This document shows, piece by piece, positions 44,594 to 53,071 of a DNA stretch of 64,000 bases. The notes beneath the pieces were generated by a model. It had not been told where the DNA came from and did no database searches. It saw only the letters and a program-made list of their open reading frames with translations. Numbering within the stretch: position 1 is the stretch's first letter; each line of letters begins with the position of its first letter. Made by a program: the position numbers and the translations under genes. Source of the DNA: Candidatus Bathycorpusculum acetigenes (GTDB lineage: Archaea > Thermoproteota > Bathyarchaeia > Bathyarchaeales > Bathycorpusculaceae); the NCBI GenBank assembly GCA_009781675.1, contig WQVG01000001.1, positions 62,001 to 126,000 of the forward strand, in the 5' to 3' direction.

Positions 44594-45439
44594 ATGCCTA
44601 GATATTCGGCGTTGGCGGTTGCGACCAGTTACTGGAAACCCAATGAAAACTATCTTTGCAAAATAACTGGGGCTTTGGAGGGTAAGCTTTTGGATGGGGA
44701 TTTTGTGGTTGTTTCTGAGAAGGCGATAGCGATCGCTACAGGTTGTATAGTCAATGAAGCACTGATTGTGCCTAGCAGAAATGCAAAATTCATTGCTAAG
44801 TTTTGGATGCGTGTAGTCTGGGGGTATGGTCTTGGGGTTTTGTGTGGGTTTGGGATGCGTCTGCTTAGACGTTTGCGGGAATATCCCATTGAGTCGGGGA
44901 GTCGCCATAAGCAGGTTGCACTGGAGTACACGGGGCTTTTGGATGCGTTGATGTTTGGCTCAGAGGGTGGTATCGATGGCTCTAATTTGGCTTATTCTTA
45001 TGTTAGTTTGCCTCTATACAACGCTGATATTTTTGCCCAGAAAATCCATCGGCACATCCAAGAAGAGTTGGGTAAAGATGTTTGCGTAATTCTCGCTGAT
45101 ACTGATAAGACTTTTCGGTTTTGTAGTTTTTATTTTACGCCCCGTCCTAATCCAATGCATGGTATTCATTCTTTGGGTGGGGTGATTGGTTATGTTTTGG
45201 GGAGGGTTTTGGATTTGAAACGGGGTTCTACACCTTTGGCGGTTGCGGGTGGCTTTCTTTTGGCTAGGGAAGCTTTAACCATCACAAACATCGCGGATCG
45301 GGTGCGGGGGCCGGGTTCAGGGGCAACGGTGTGGGATATGGCTTCACGTTTTCATGTCGAGGTGGACGGAGTGAGTTGGGAGATGCTCGATTCAATTTCT
45401 CACAAGCCGCTAGTTGTCGTCAGAAAGAAATCTCATTAA
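44594..45439 (+). CDS. CofE-like F420-0:gamma-glutamyl ligase family protein
   Basis: A 281-aa protein related to CofE, which adds glutamate to coenzyme F420-0 using GTP. The landmarks are GDFVVVSEKAIAIATGC near residue 40, the metal-binding VILADTDKTFRF near 173, and VGG-like HSLGGVIGYVLGRV further on. CofE itself is about 250 aa; this protein has an additional segment around residues 75-110 (MRVVWGYGLGVLCGFGMRLLRRL). That insert and sequence differences mean it may act on another acceptor. No other F420 gene is close by. It begins at ATG, and the acetyl-CoA synthetase gene follows 96 nt later. Confidence 0.75.
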   Translation: MPRYSALAVATSYWKPNENYLCKITGALEGKLLDGDFVVVSEKAIAIATGCIVNEALIVPSRNAKFIAKFWMRVVWGYGLGVLCGFGMRLLRRLREYPIESGSRHKQVALEYTGLLDALMFGSEGGIDGSNLAYSYVSLPLYNADIFAQKIHRHIQEELGKDVCVILADTDKTFRFCSFYFTPRPNPMHGIHSLGGVIGYVLGRVLDLKRGSTPLAVAGGFLLAREALTITNIADRVRGPGSGATVWDMASRFHVEVDGVSWEMLDSISHKPLVVVRKKSH

Positions 45440-45535
45440 GGTTAATATTGCAGAAACAAACCAAAAACTGTGTTTTTGAAGAGTAAGACATAAAAATCGG
45501 CTTGTGAGCATATGCGCATTACGATGGGATAGCTA

Positions 45536-47038
45536 ATGGAAGAATCACTACAAAAGCTGGATGCATTCTTTAATCCAAAAACCGTTGCAGTTATCGGCGC
45601 CACAAAAAAACCTGGCAAAGCCGGCTGCGTCATATTTGAGAACTTGGCAACTAACAAAAAAGAAGGCGTTTACACGGGCGAACTCTACCCTGTGAACCCG
45701 AGCGAAGAATCCCTCTTGGGCTTTAAATGCTTCAAAACGCTAAGTGAGGTTCCCGCAGATCAGGTTGACTTGATAGTTATCATCGTTCCTTCCAAAGCGG
45801 TAGCCGGTGTCATGGAGGAAGCGGTCGCTAAAAAAGTTAAAGCCGCAGTCATCATAACTGCCGGCTTTAAAGAAGTTGGAAACAAGGAGCTAGAAGACCA
45901 AGTCATCGCAATAGCCCAAAAAGGCGGTATCCGAATTTTAGGCCCCAACTGTTTGGGTATTTTTTACCGTAAAAGCGGTATTGACACCCTGTTTCTACCT
46001 GAGATGAAAACGCTTAGCACCGGCCAAAAATTCATTGCTACGCCCCGTCCCTTATCGGGAAGCATTGCAATGATCACCCAAAGCGGCGCCTTTGGTTCAG
46101 CGGCACTTGACTATCTAACCGGTCGCGGTATGGGCGTTTCTAAATTCGTCAGTTTTGGCAACAAAAGTGATGTCTCCGAATCTGACATCCTAAACTATCT
46201 CATCCAAGATGACGAAACAACAGTTATCCTTGTCTATCTCGAAGATGTTAAAAATGGACGCGACTTTATCGACATCGCCAAAAAAGTCACCCTTAAAAAA
46301 CCGGTTGTTGTTATTAAATCCGGACGTAGTTCTGCAGGAGCACTGGCTGCCGCATCCCATACTGGTGCCATAGCAGGAAGTGACAAAGTCTACGATGCTG
46401 CCTTTGAGCAATGCGGAGTCATCCGCGCCCGTAGCATGGACGAATTCTTCGATTACGGCAAAGCACTTGCCCTGCAACCCCCAGCAACCGGCAAAAACAT
46501 GGGTGTTCTCACTGATGCAGGCGGGCCAGGAGTCATGACCGTTGACGAACTTGAAACCCAAGGCCTAACCGCAGACCGTTTCGAAAAAGAAACCGACGAA
46601 AAATTCGATCAACTCAAAAAAGAAGGTAAAATCCTGGAAATAGCCGCTACCCACAACCCAGTCGACCTCACAGGCTCTGTTGTCGACGACCAATTCATCA
46701 TATCTGCTGACATCATGTTCAACGATTCTAACACCCACGGCATCATCCTGCTCGGTCTCCACCACATGCCTGGTCTGCAAGAAAAATACATTGCAGGCAC
46801 TGTTGCAGTTGCCAGTAAATACGACAAACCCATAGTCGCAGTCGACATCGGCGAAACCGATCTAGCCATCTACACCCGAAGCCATTTCGACCGATTGGGC
46901 GTTCCAAGCTTTGGTAGCCCCGAAGCCGCCGCACGCGCCATGAGAGCTTTGGTCTGGTACGGTGAATACCTCAAGAAAAACGGTGCTCTAGAAACCTACA
47001 TCGCTAACTTTAAAAAAACAGTTACAACTAAACCGTAA
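45536..47038 (+). CDS. acdA: Acetyl-CoA synthetase (ADP-forming), alpha subunit
   Basis: Converts acetyl-CoA (or another acyl-CoA), ADP and phosphate to acetate, CoA and ATP, conserving energy in acetogenic or fermentative archaea. The 500-aa subunit has the CoA-binding domain (VAVIGATKKPGKAG) and two succinyl-CoA ligase-like domains (ITQSGAFGSAALDY and LTDAGGPGVMTVDE). The phospho-histidine lies in ASHTGAIAGSDK. No ATP-grasp (beta) gene is adjacent, so AcdB must be encoded elsewhere. A short insert FLPEMKTLSTGQKF occurs between the first two domains. The stop overlaps the convergent riboflavin kinase gene by 11 nt. Confidence 0.92.
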   Translation: MEESLQKLDAFFNPKTVAVIGATKKPGKAGCVIFENLATNKKEGVYTGELYPVNPSEESLLGFKCFKTLSEVPADQVDLIVIIVPSKAVAGVMEEAVAKKVKAAVIITAGFKEVGNKELEDQVIAIAQKGGIRILGPNCLGIFYRKSGIDTLFLPEMKTLSTGQKFIATPRPLSGSIAMITQSGAFGSAALDYLTGRGMGVSKFVSFGNKSDVSESDILNYLIQDDETTVILVYLEDVKNGRDFIDIAKKVTLKKPVVVIKSGRSSAGALAAASHTGAIAGSDKVYDAAFEQCGVIRARSMDEFFDYGKALALQPPATGKNMGVLTDAGGPGVMTVDELETQGLTADRFEKETDEKFDQLKKEGKILEIAATHNPVDLTGSVVDDQFIISADIMFNDSNTHGIILLGLHHMPGLQEKYIAGTVAVASKYDKPIVAVDIGETDLAIYTRSHFDRLGVPSFGSPEAAARAMRALVWYGEYLKKNGALETYIANFKKTVTTKP

Positions 47039-47414
47039 CTGTTACAACAACAACGTCCCCATCTCCCTTCCCTAGTTTCCCACGCAGATAAAGAGGCGCC
47101 ACAACCTCCAAAACATCCACTGGATAACTTGGTACAAGGGGAATCACAACTGCCGCCTCCACGTCCAAAACTATCGCTCTAAAAAACACACCAAAAAAAT
47201 AACCCACCTCGGGTTTAACCCATATACCGCAGGGGGGATCTAATATTCTTCTTTTTACTGTTTCAGCTTTTGTTAAACGCAAATTTAGGGTCCCCGGATA
47301 AGGCGTAAACCCTAGCTTCTGCTCTATTTGAGCCCTAACCCAGGGCAATTCAACAAAATCCTTACCTGTCCCACTGCCAGAAAAAACGGTGCCCCTAAAA
47401 TCTAGTTGTCCCAA
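47028..47414 (-). CDS. ribK: CTP-dependent riboflavin kinase
   Basis: The archaeal riboflavin kinase (DUF120), which makes FMN using CTP rather than ATP. The 128-aa protein carries RGTVFSGSGTGKDFVELPWV, then LGFTPYPGTLNLRL and VLEVVAPLYLRGKLGKGDGD, the family's conserved segments. It starts at TTG, after an aaggtagagg purine tract and 15 nt from the stop of the upstream gene. There is no N-terminal winged helix, which some members have. It lies tail to tail with acdA. Function is assigned from family knowledge; the residues are intact. Confidence 0.9.
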   Translation of the reverse strand: MGQLDFRGTVFSGSGTGKDFVELPWVRAQIEQKLGFTPYPGTLNLRLTKAETVKRRILDPPCGIWVKPEVGYFFGVFFRAIVLDVEAAVVIPLVPSYPVDVLEVVAPLYLRGKLGKGDGDVVVVTVTV

Positions 47415-47429
47415 ACCTCTACCTTCACA

Positions 47430-47864
47430 TCAGGGTACGGGCCTAACCCCTGAGTAACCAACCTGGGGCCCCTGTCCTGTGGGGCAACATCCCTCCGCCT
47501 GAAGTTGTTGCTTTAACCATTGCGCAACCGACTTAAGGATAGAATCAGAGGATATATCCACAACAGGTACAATCATCTTCTCTTTAGTCTCAATTATCTG
47601 CATATAACGAGGCATAGCCGCATACCCAACATAAGTCCAATAAACACGCCGCCTCTCCAAAAGCTCCCTAGCAACCGCAACATTAGACGCTGAAAGCGGG
47701 AAATAAAGAAACACAATTCCATCAACCCAATACAATCCCGCTAACTTACCCCCAGCAATCACACTAGTAAACCGCGCAAGCTCCTCCGGGCTATTGAAAT
47801 GCGTTTTCTCCATAATCACAATTTCTTTAAAAGGCTCATAAGAAACAGAAACTTCATTACTCAT
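47430..47864 (-). CDS. Uncharacterised cytoplasmic protein upstream of ribK
   Basis: A 144-aa protein with no signal peptide or membrane segment. It has an alternating strand/helix pattern (LAGLYWVDGIVFLYFP, then AVARELLERRRVYWTYVGYAAMP) and a Pro/Gly-rich C-terminal tail containing CCPTG. I do not recognise the family. It is encoded 15 nt upstream of ribK on the same strand and probably co-transcribed with it. The C-terminal CC pair is unusual for such a tail. It starts at ATG. Confidence 0.6.
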   Translation of the reverse strand: MSNEVSVSYEPFKEIVIMEKTHFNSPEELARFTSVIAGGKLAGLYWVDGIVFLYFPLSASNVAVARELLERRRVYWTYVGYAAMPRYMQIIETKEKMIVPVVDISSDSILKSVAQWLKQQLQAEGCCPTGQGPQVGYSGVRPVP

Positions 47865-47980
47865 AAATCATTCACCACTAAGTAACCCATACAGTATAAG
47901 CGGTAACTTATTTAATTTATTATTATATCTGAACATGTGGGCAAATGTTTTAGTGTGGAAAATCAGGGTTGAGAATTAGT

Positions 47981-48421
47981 CTATGTCTGTGGGAACGTTT
48001 CTGGATGTGACCGACAAACTTCTTCCATGATGCGTAGCATTGAAGGTATCGCAAAAACTATGTCCCTAGCAGTAACAATCCCGACCAATTCGCTGTTGTT
48101 AACAACAGGTAAATGTTTGATGCGTTTTCTACGCATGGTATCTGCCGCTTCTTCTAAGCTGGCCTCTTGATTGATTGTTATAACAGGTGCCGAAGCTATC
48201 ATCCCTGCCTTTATTTCACGTGCTGGCAACCCTTGTTCAAAACCTCTTATCAAGGCATCTCTAGACGTTATAATGCCTACCGGACGTTTTCCCTGTACAA
48301 CAATAATGGAGTTAATGTCAAAACTGTTCAAAGTTGCGATAACCTCTTGAAGATTTGTGTCCTCTCTTACAACCTTGACCGGTTTTGTCATAATTTCTCG
48401 AACTAAGACGTTGTCAGACAA
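47981..48421 (-). CDS. CBS-pair domain protein
   Basis: A 146-aa protein made of two CBS motifs, a Bateman module that binds adenine nucleotides as an energy or ligand sensor. The first is at about residues 8-62 (VREIMTKPVKVVREDTNL, then GIITSRDAL) and the second at about 72-130 (PVITINQEASLEEAADTM, then VGIVTARDIVF). There is no attached enzyme domain. It begins at TTG, with GGTGATT six bases upstream giving good support for that codon. The neighbouring genes do not reveal a target. A stand-alone regulator is the most likely role. Confidence 0.92.
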   Translation of the reverse strand: MSDNVLVREIMTKPVKVVREDTNLQEVIATLNSFDINSIIVVQGKRPVGIITSRDALIRGFEQGLPAREIKAGMIASAPVITINQEASLEEAADTMRRKRIKHLPVVNNSELVGIVTARDIVFAIPSMLRIMEEVCRSHPETFPQT

Positions 48422-48672
48422 AAAAAAATCACCACTAAAGGATAGAGTTTGTTGTTAATCAATATTTTTAGGAGCAAAACCTTGGTCTGGAACCAAATCC
48501 GAAAAAGCCTCCTTGCCGGCCTGCTAAAGGAGAGTTTAATTCATGATGAAAAGTTTTAACTGATTATTTTGAAAGAAACTTTTTCTTATGTCTTATCTTC
48601 ATGGACAACACAAGATTATTTAGTTTCTTTTTGGTTGAATATGATGTTATTGTTGTATCGGTGACCGATTGA

Positions 48673-49533
48673 GTGTCCTTTGAAATTCAAGAATTGCCTG
48701 ATGTCATTCGGGTTATTGTCCTTTTAAACCTCACTAAGGGTGCTAAGCTGAAACGATCTACACTTAAGCGCCGTATTGATCGGGTTTATGTGAGTTATAC
48801 CTGCATTGATCTCGATGAGCTCGATAAGGCACTTAGGGAAATGGTAGCTGAGAATCTCATCGAAGAAGGGGGTGAGTATGTTTGGTTAACCCCGCAGGGG
48901 CAACGGCTGGGCAAGGAGTGGGAGAGTCTTCTGCTAAAAAATGAGCCCATCATGGAGGTTGTCGCCGGTTTAGTCGATGGCTCCATCACAAGCCTTGTTG
49001 TAATTCTCTCCGCCTTTATCGGTACGCTCACTTCAAATGTCATATTTAGCAACCCCGACCTCGTTATTTTCTCTGCATTTCTAACTCTGAGCGCGGTTGC
49101 TATCACCAATTTTTCCAGTTTTCTGTTAGGCGGCATCACCGAGGACCTAAACAATATCATGACCCTGCAAAACCTAATGAACTACAGCCTAAGTGATATT
49201 CCTGACAAAAAAGAACGTGACAAATCCCTTCTGTTAGTCCAAAAGCTCTTTCTATTGCTGGGTCGCCAGATTCACCGCGCAAATCTATATGCTGCCATAG
49301 TCTGCGGAGTCACAACCTTCATAGCCGGCATAATTCCCATAGCCGCATACCTTCTTCTGCCTCCATACTATAACCTTATGATCTCACTTGGGCTGGTCAG
49401 TGCCATAGCCGGTGTCTTTTTGGTTCGTTACCGCTCCAAAAAAACCCGCGTCAGCTGGAAAATAACCCTCGCCGAAACCCTAACTATTGTCATAATCGCC
49501 ACCATAGTCTCGCTAATCCTAGGTGCGGCCTAA
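48673..49533 (+). CDS. VIT1/CCC1-like membrane protein with N-terminal winged helix
   Basis: A 286-aa protein combining a cytoplasmic N-terminal domain (about 1-85, winged-helix-like, ending ENLIEEGGEYVWLTPQGQRLG) with a membrane domain resembling VIT1/CCC1 iron-manganese transporters. The membrane part opens with EVVAGLVDGSITSLVVILSA, matching the first conserved helix of that family; further helices occur at about 131-152, 208-231, 235-250 and 265-285. The segment SFLLGGITEDLNN is charged, as at the metal site. Start is GTG. A transporter with a built-in sensory domain, or a membrane-bound regulator, are the alternatives. The assignment is by pattern and should be checked. Confidence 0.65.
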   Translation: MSFEIQELPDVIRVIVLLNLTKGAKLKRSTLKRRIDRVYVSYTCIDLDELDKALREMVAENLIEEGGEYVWLTPQGQRLGKEWESLLLKNEPIMEVVAGLVDGSITSLVVILSAFIGTLTSNVIFSNPDLVIFSAFLTLSAVAITNFSSFLLGGITEDLNNIMTLQNLMNYSLSDIPDKKERDKSLLLVQKLFLLLGRQIHRANLYAAIVCGVTTFIAGIIPIAAYLLLPPYYNLMISLGLVSAIAGVFLVRYRSKKTRVSWKITLAETLTIVIIATIVSLILGAA

Positions 49534-49961
49534 CTACGGCACAGATGTAGATGATCCTCCATTATACATCGATCCATAATCACCTTCAAACCTGTTTGCT
49601 GTGCTGTTTTTGCGGCATCTATGTTGATGATGCCCCGCTGCATCCAGATCACACATGGCCTGCCAAACTGGTTTCTGAGTTTGATTGCTTGCTCCACAAC
49701 AGGTGGTACATCTTCGCTTTTTCGAAAGATATCTATGATATCTATGGTTTTCTGTATCTCGGGTGGGATGTCTAGGAGATTTTTGTAACTTTTTTCACCC
49801 ACAGCCTCATCAACAAGGGGGTTAACGGGAATTATGTGGTAGCCATGCTTTTTGAGATATGCCGCAACACGATGGCTGGGCCTGCCCAGGGTGTTTGATA
49901 AGCCGACAACGGCAACAACACGATACTTGCTTAGCATTTCTTTAATTTCTTCAGGATCCAT
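49530..49961 (-). CDS. CoA-binding domain protein
   Basis: A 143-aa single-domain protein of the CoA_binding_2 type (COG1832). The Rossmann core reads VVAVVGLSNTLGRPSHRVA, followed by IIPVNP and the region DIIDIFRKSEDVPPVVEQAI. A C-terminal VIWMQRGI and MDRCIMEDH complete the family pattern. Members bind CoA but have no established reaction. It overlaps the end of the VIT-like gene by 4 nt on the opposite strand. It starts at ATG and is 26 nt downstream of the HtrA-like gene, so the two may be co-transcribed. Confidence 0.88.
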   Translation of the reverse strand: MDPEEIKEMLSKYRVVAVVGLSNTLGRPSHRVAAYLKKHGYHIIPVNPLVDEAVGEKSYKNLLDIPPEIQKTIDIIDIFRKSEDVPPVVEQAIKLRNQFGRPCVIWMQRGIINIDAAKTAQQTGLKVIMDRCIMEDHLHLCRS

Positions 49962-49987
49962 TCATATCCTCTCTATTTTTAGGATGT

Positions 49988-50914
49988 TTAGCTGAGTTTT
50001 AACTCAAAGAGCTGTCTTTTACCATTACGAACCGCACACATCTGTACTGTATCACCGATGTTATGTTTGTGGATTTCTGTGACTAAATCCTCAATCCGCC
50101 TGATTTCAACGTTGCCGACTTGAAGGATGATATCCTCCTGTACCATACCCGACAACTCCGCAGGACTGCCAAAGGCCACTTTGGTTACCAACACCCCATA
50201 ATCCACCGGTAGACCATAATAGCGCGCTATCTGAGTGGTCAACGTTAAACCAACGATACCCAGCCAAGGTTGGCGCTTAACATCTTTTGTGACCGTTTCC
50301 TCAGTATAGCTCTTAGCAGAATTTATTGGGATTGCAAATCCGATGCCTTGAGCATATGGAATGATGGCAGTGTTTATAGCAACCACCCTACCAGATAAGT
50401 CAATGAGAGGACCCCCACTATTACCCGGATTTATGGCCGCATCGGTCTGTACAAGGTTCTCAATTAGCCCCCGCTCAGATTCAACTGTTCGATTTATGGC
50501 ACTCACAACACCACTAGTTACGCTAGGACCTCCAGCTAAACCAAACGGATTGCCAATTGCATAAACCCGTTGGCCCACCCTGAGTTTATCTGAGTCCCCC
50601 AGCTGAGCGGGATAAAGATCTTCACCGCCATGGATCTCTATGACCGCGATATCCCGGATTGCACAGGAACCGACAATGACACCCTCCAGCACCTGATTAT
50701 TCCACAGCGTAACATTGATTTTTTGTGCCCCGCCAACAACATGATTATTTGTCAAGATTAACCCCTCATTATCAATGATTGTGCCTGAACCCATGCCGCT
50801 CACCGGTACCGCATGATAGAAAACGTTGTGCACCAACTTGACTGTAGAAATGTTCACAACACTCTTGCTTGCTTTCTCGATGATATCTAGTACTGCGCTT
50901 TCATCATAGGACAC
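49988..50914 (-). CDS. HtrA/DegP-like serine protease with PDZ domain, no signal peptide
   Basis: A 308-aa trypsin-like protease. The catalytic triad is visible as His in LTNNHVVGGA, Asp in IRDIAVIEI and Ser in NPGNSGGPL. A PDZ domain follows at about residues 215-305 (WLGIVGLTLTTQIARYY, then DIILQVGNVEI). Bacterial HtrA proteins are usually exported, but this one begins MSYDESAVLDIIEKAS with no signal peptide or membrane helix, so it should act in the cytoplasm or use an unusual route. The start is GTG, eight bases after gagga. It may handle misfolded proteins. Confidence 0.93.
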   Translation of the reverse strand: MSYDESAVLDIIEKASKSVVNISTVKLVHNVFYHAVPVSGMGSGTIIDNEGLILTNNHVVGGAQKINVTLWNNQVLEGVIVGSCAIRDIAVIEIHGGEDLYPAQLGDSDKLRVGQRVYAIGNPFGLAGGPSVTSGVVSAINRTVESERGLIENLVQTDAAINPGNSGGPLIDLSGRVVAINTAIIPYAQGIGFAIPINSAKSYTEETVTKDVKRQPWLGIVGLTLTTQIARYYGLPVDYGVLVTKVAFGSPAELSGMVQEDIILQVGNVEIRRIEDLVTEIHKHNIGDTVQMCAVRNGKRQLFELKLS

Positions 50915-51342
50915 GCCAAATTCCTCAAAAAAGGAGAGGAAACCTTTTTAATAAAATTTAGTGTATACATTTAACTCATTGAACGATTCATAAACAATAA
51001 TATGCTGGCTTTGCAACATTATTATGCTATTAACTATTAACCATGCGTAGAATTAAATACACCCAATTAAACACCCATATGCAATGGCTGAATTGCTTCA
51101 AGTTATGACTGGCAATCACTACACGTATGATATAATCAATCCATAAACTGGATGATACTGTTGATGTGAAATTAGTTCAGATATCCATCTAGCGTTTCTC
51201 TAATATCCACCTTTACTTGATCTAAAATGGATTATAATGTTTCAATGAAGGTAAAAGAAATTTCGAACATATTATGCCTAAACCTGCTAACAGAAACGTA
51301 TGTTGCTGTGTTTCTCGTTCTCAAACTTTCGCAGTTTGTATG
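50915..51342. other. Gene-free interval upstream of the HtrA-like gene
   Basis: About 430 bp of A/T-rich sequence. On the minus strand, a TTTTATTAAAAAGG box near 50950 could be the htrA promoter. Otherwise I see no gene, RNA or repeat. Confidence 0.4.
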
Positions 51343-52458
51343 TTAAGCATTTTTGTCCATTATCTGCTTTATTTTTTCGGCAAGTAATTTGTTGTCTTTG
51401 GCTGAACGCACCGTCACGCGTATGTGTTTGTTATCCATACCCATAAAAGTGTAGCAGTCCCGGATTAGAATGTGCTCTTTTGCGAGTTGTTCCTTGAGGG
51501 CAGTGGATGTGAGGTTTGAGTTGGTTATTTTTATGAGCAAAAAGTTGGTTGTGGACGGGTAGATCTGTAGGCCTTGGATTTGCTTTAGATCGTTTGTGAG
51601 TTGCTCTTTGTTTTTGTTGATGGTTTCTTTGGTTGCTTTTATGAATTCTCTATCGTTAAATGCCGCTTTGGTGACTTGGCATGCTAAGCCATTTATACTC
51701 CAGGGTTGACGCATAGTTTCGAGCCTCTCGATGAGACTGTCTGCACCAAGGGCGTAACCAAAGCGTAGTCCGGCCATACCATAGAATTTGGTAACTGAAC
51801 GGATGACAAAAAGATTCTCATATTGGCGCACCATGCCTGCGACTGTGTCTTGCTCAGGTTCTTGAGCGAATTCAATATAATTCTCATCGACGCTAAAGAT
51901 GATGTCTTTTTTATGGCAAAATGACACTAGATCCATGATACTTTCTTTTTTGTAGAGTTTACCCGAGGGACTGTGGGGGTTGCAAAGACACATAATTTTT
52001 GTGTTCTCGCTGACTGCTTCTTTGATTTTTGGGGTTTCCAGCGAAAAATCTGCTGGCAGTTGGACAAAGGTGATTTTGCCGCCGGCGCGCAGGGTTGCTT
52101 TTTCGTATTCTGAGAAAGAGGGCACCGGAATCAGTGCATCAAAGTTATGCGGTAAGATCTCTGCTATCATGTAGATGAGCTCAATGGAGCCATTGCCTAG
52201 TAACACGTTTTCCGCCCCAACTCCATGACCCACATAATCGGCGATGGTTTCTTTGAATTCAACTGGATTTGGGTCTGGATAGAACTTGATTAGGCGAGCG
52301 TGCTCTTTAACAGCCTCGATTGCTTTGGGAGGTGGCCCCATGAAGTTGATGGGACCGCTAAATTCGAGTACTTCCTCGACGGGTATATCGTGTTTTCGGC
52401 TAAACCCCCAAATATCCCCACCATGGCTCACAAAACGCCGTTCCTTAGTTACCTGCAC
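51343..52458 (-). CDS. CobD-like PLP-dependent enzyme (threonine-phosphate decarboxylase or aminotransferase)
   Basis: A 371-aa fold-type I PLP enzyme. The opening FVSHGGDIWGFSRKH and FSGPINFMGPP are characteristic of CobD, which decarboxylates threonine phosphate to give the aminopropanol linker of cobalamin. Core motifs are LLGNGSIELIYMIAE, CNPHSPSGKLY and the PLP lysine in VTKFYGMAGLRFGYA. Histidinol-phosphate aminotransferases are close relatives, but hisC is already present in the his operon, and cobS-cobY lie 6 kb away; both points favour a corrinoid role. It starts at GTG, inside the end of the upstream membrane-protein gene (14-nt overlap). Confidence 0.78.
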   Translation of the reverse strand: MQVTKERRFVSHGGDIWGFSRKHDIPVEEVLEFSGPINFMGPPPKAIEAVKEHARLIKFYPDPNPVEFKETIADYVGHGVGAENVLLGNGSIELIYMIAEILPHNFDALIPVPSFSEYEKATLRAGGKITFVQLPADFSLETPKIKEAVSENTKIMCLCNPHSPSGKLYKKESIMDLVSFCHKKDIIFSVDENYIEFAQEPEQDTVAGMVRQYENLFVIRSVTKFYGMAGLRFGYALGADSLIERLETMRQPWSINGLACQVTKAAFNDREFIKATKETINKNKEQLTNDLKQIQGLQIYPSTTNFLLIKITNSNLTSTALKEQLAKEHILIRDCYTFMGMDNKHIRVTVRSAKDNKLLAEKIKQIMDKNA

Positions 52459-52996
52459 TACTTTGTTCCTCCATAAGCCGGTTTAGCTCTTTATCAACTG
52501 CTAAATGTGCTTTGTAGTGAGCGTTATATAGGTTTACAGTCTTATACAGCCAATACACGGCCCCAACCCCCAAAGTAGCTATGGTAAGCAAGACATATGT
52601 GGTTAACGGTACAGTTTGGGGCATAAATACCCGTTCAGGCAGAACCGCAACAAGATAGGCATCCTGTTGTTGCTCATGAACTGCCAAGTCCTTAGATAGC
52701 AAATAGATGATGATAAAGGCAGGGATAATAAGTATGATACTTGCCGCCCACAACCTAGCATTACGTTGCCTCACAGGCTCCATTGGCGGCGGTGGTTGTT
52801 TGCCTTTATTTCTGAGGTACTGTGCGACGCGCTGTTCAAATTTGGCTTCATTTTGAAAGTGACGATTTCGACCCTCCACCAAACGATAGAACATAGGGAA
52901 AAACGCCGCACCAAACGTCACCACTGCACCTAAAAACCACATAGAAAACCACACTTTCTGATCTGCATAGTTGTTTGTGTTGGAGGCGGTTTGCAT
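52445..52996 (-). CDS. Three-helix membrane protein upstream of the CobD-like gene
   Basis: A 183-aa membrane protein with helices at about residues 14-36, 83-103 and 128-152. A basic loop with a run of prolines (KGKQPPPPMEP) separates the first two. The C-terminus is charged and cytoplasmic. I do not recognise a family; it resembles small DUF-type membrane proteins, but without a signature. Overlap with the CobD-like gene suggests co-expression. A link to cobalamin synthesis, for instance as a membrane partner, is inference only. It diverges from the glycosyltransferase operon. Confidence 0.6.
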   Translation of the reverse strand: MQTASNTNNYADQKVWFSMWFLGAVVTFGAAFFPMFYRLVEGRNRHFQNEAKFEQRVAQYLRNKGKQPPPPMEPVRQRNARLWAASIILIIPAFIIIYLLSKDLAVHEQQQDAYLVAVLPERVFMPQTVPLTTYVLLTIATLGVGAVYWLYKTVNLYNAHYKAHLAVDKELNRLMEEQSSAGN

Positions 52997-53041
52997 TTTG
53001 CTTCAACTATAGGCGTTGCTTACAAGGTTGGGGAGCCAAAC

Positions 53042-53049
53042 TTTATAAG
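53042..53049 (+). promoter_or_regulatory. TATA box of the glycosyltransferase operon
   Basis: The sequence tttataag lies 23-30 nt before the ATG at 53072. This spacing is typical of leaderless archaeal transcripts, so the mRNA likely begins at or next to the start codon of the first glycosyltransferase. Confidence 0.6.
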
Positions 53050-53071
53050 GTCTCCTATTTGTGTAAACGTA

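Noticed and set aside
52991-53071. Upstream extension of the first glycosyltransferase from TTG 52991
   Set aside because: It contains the TATA box of the operon and precedes the leaderless ATG.
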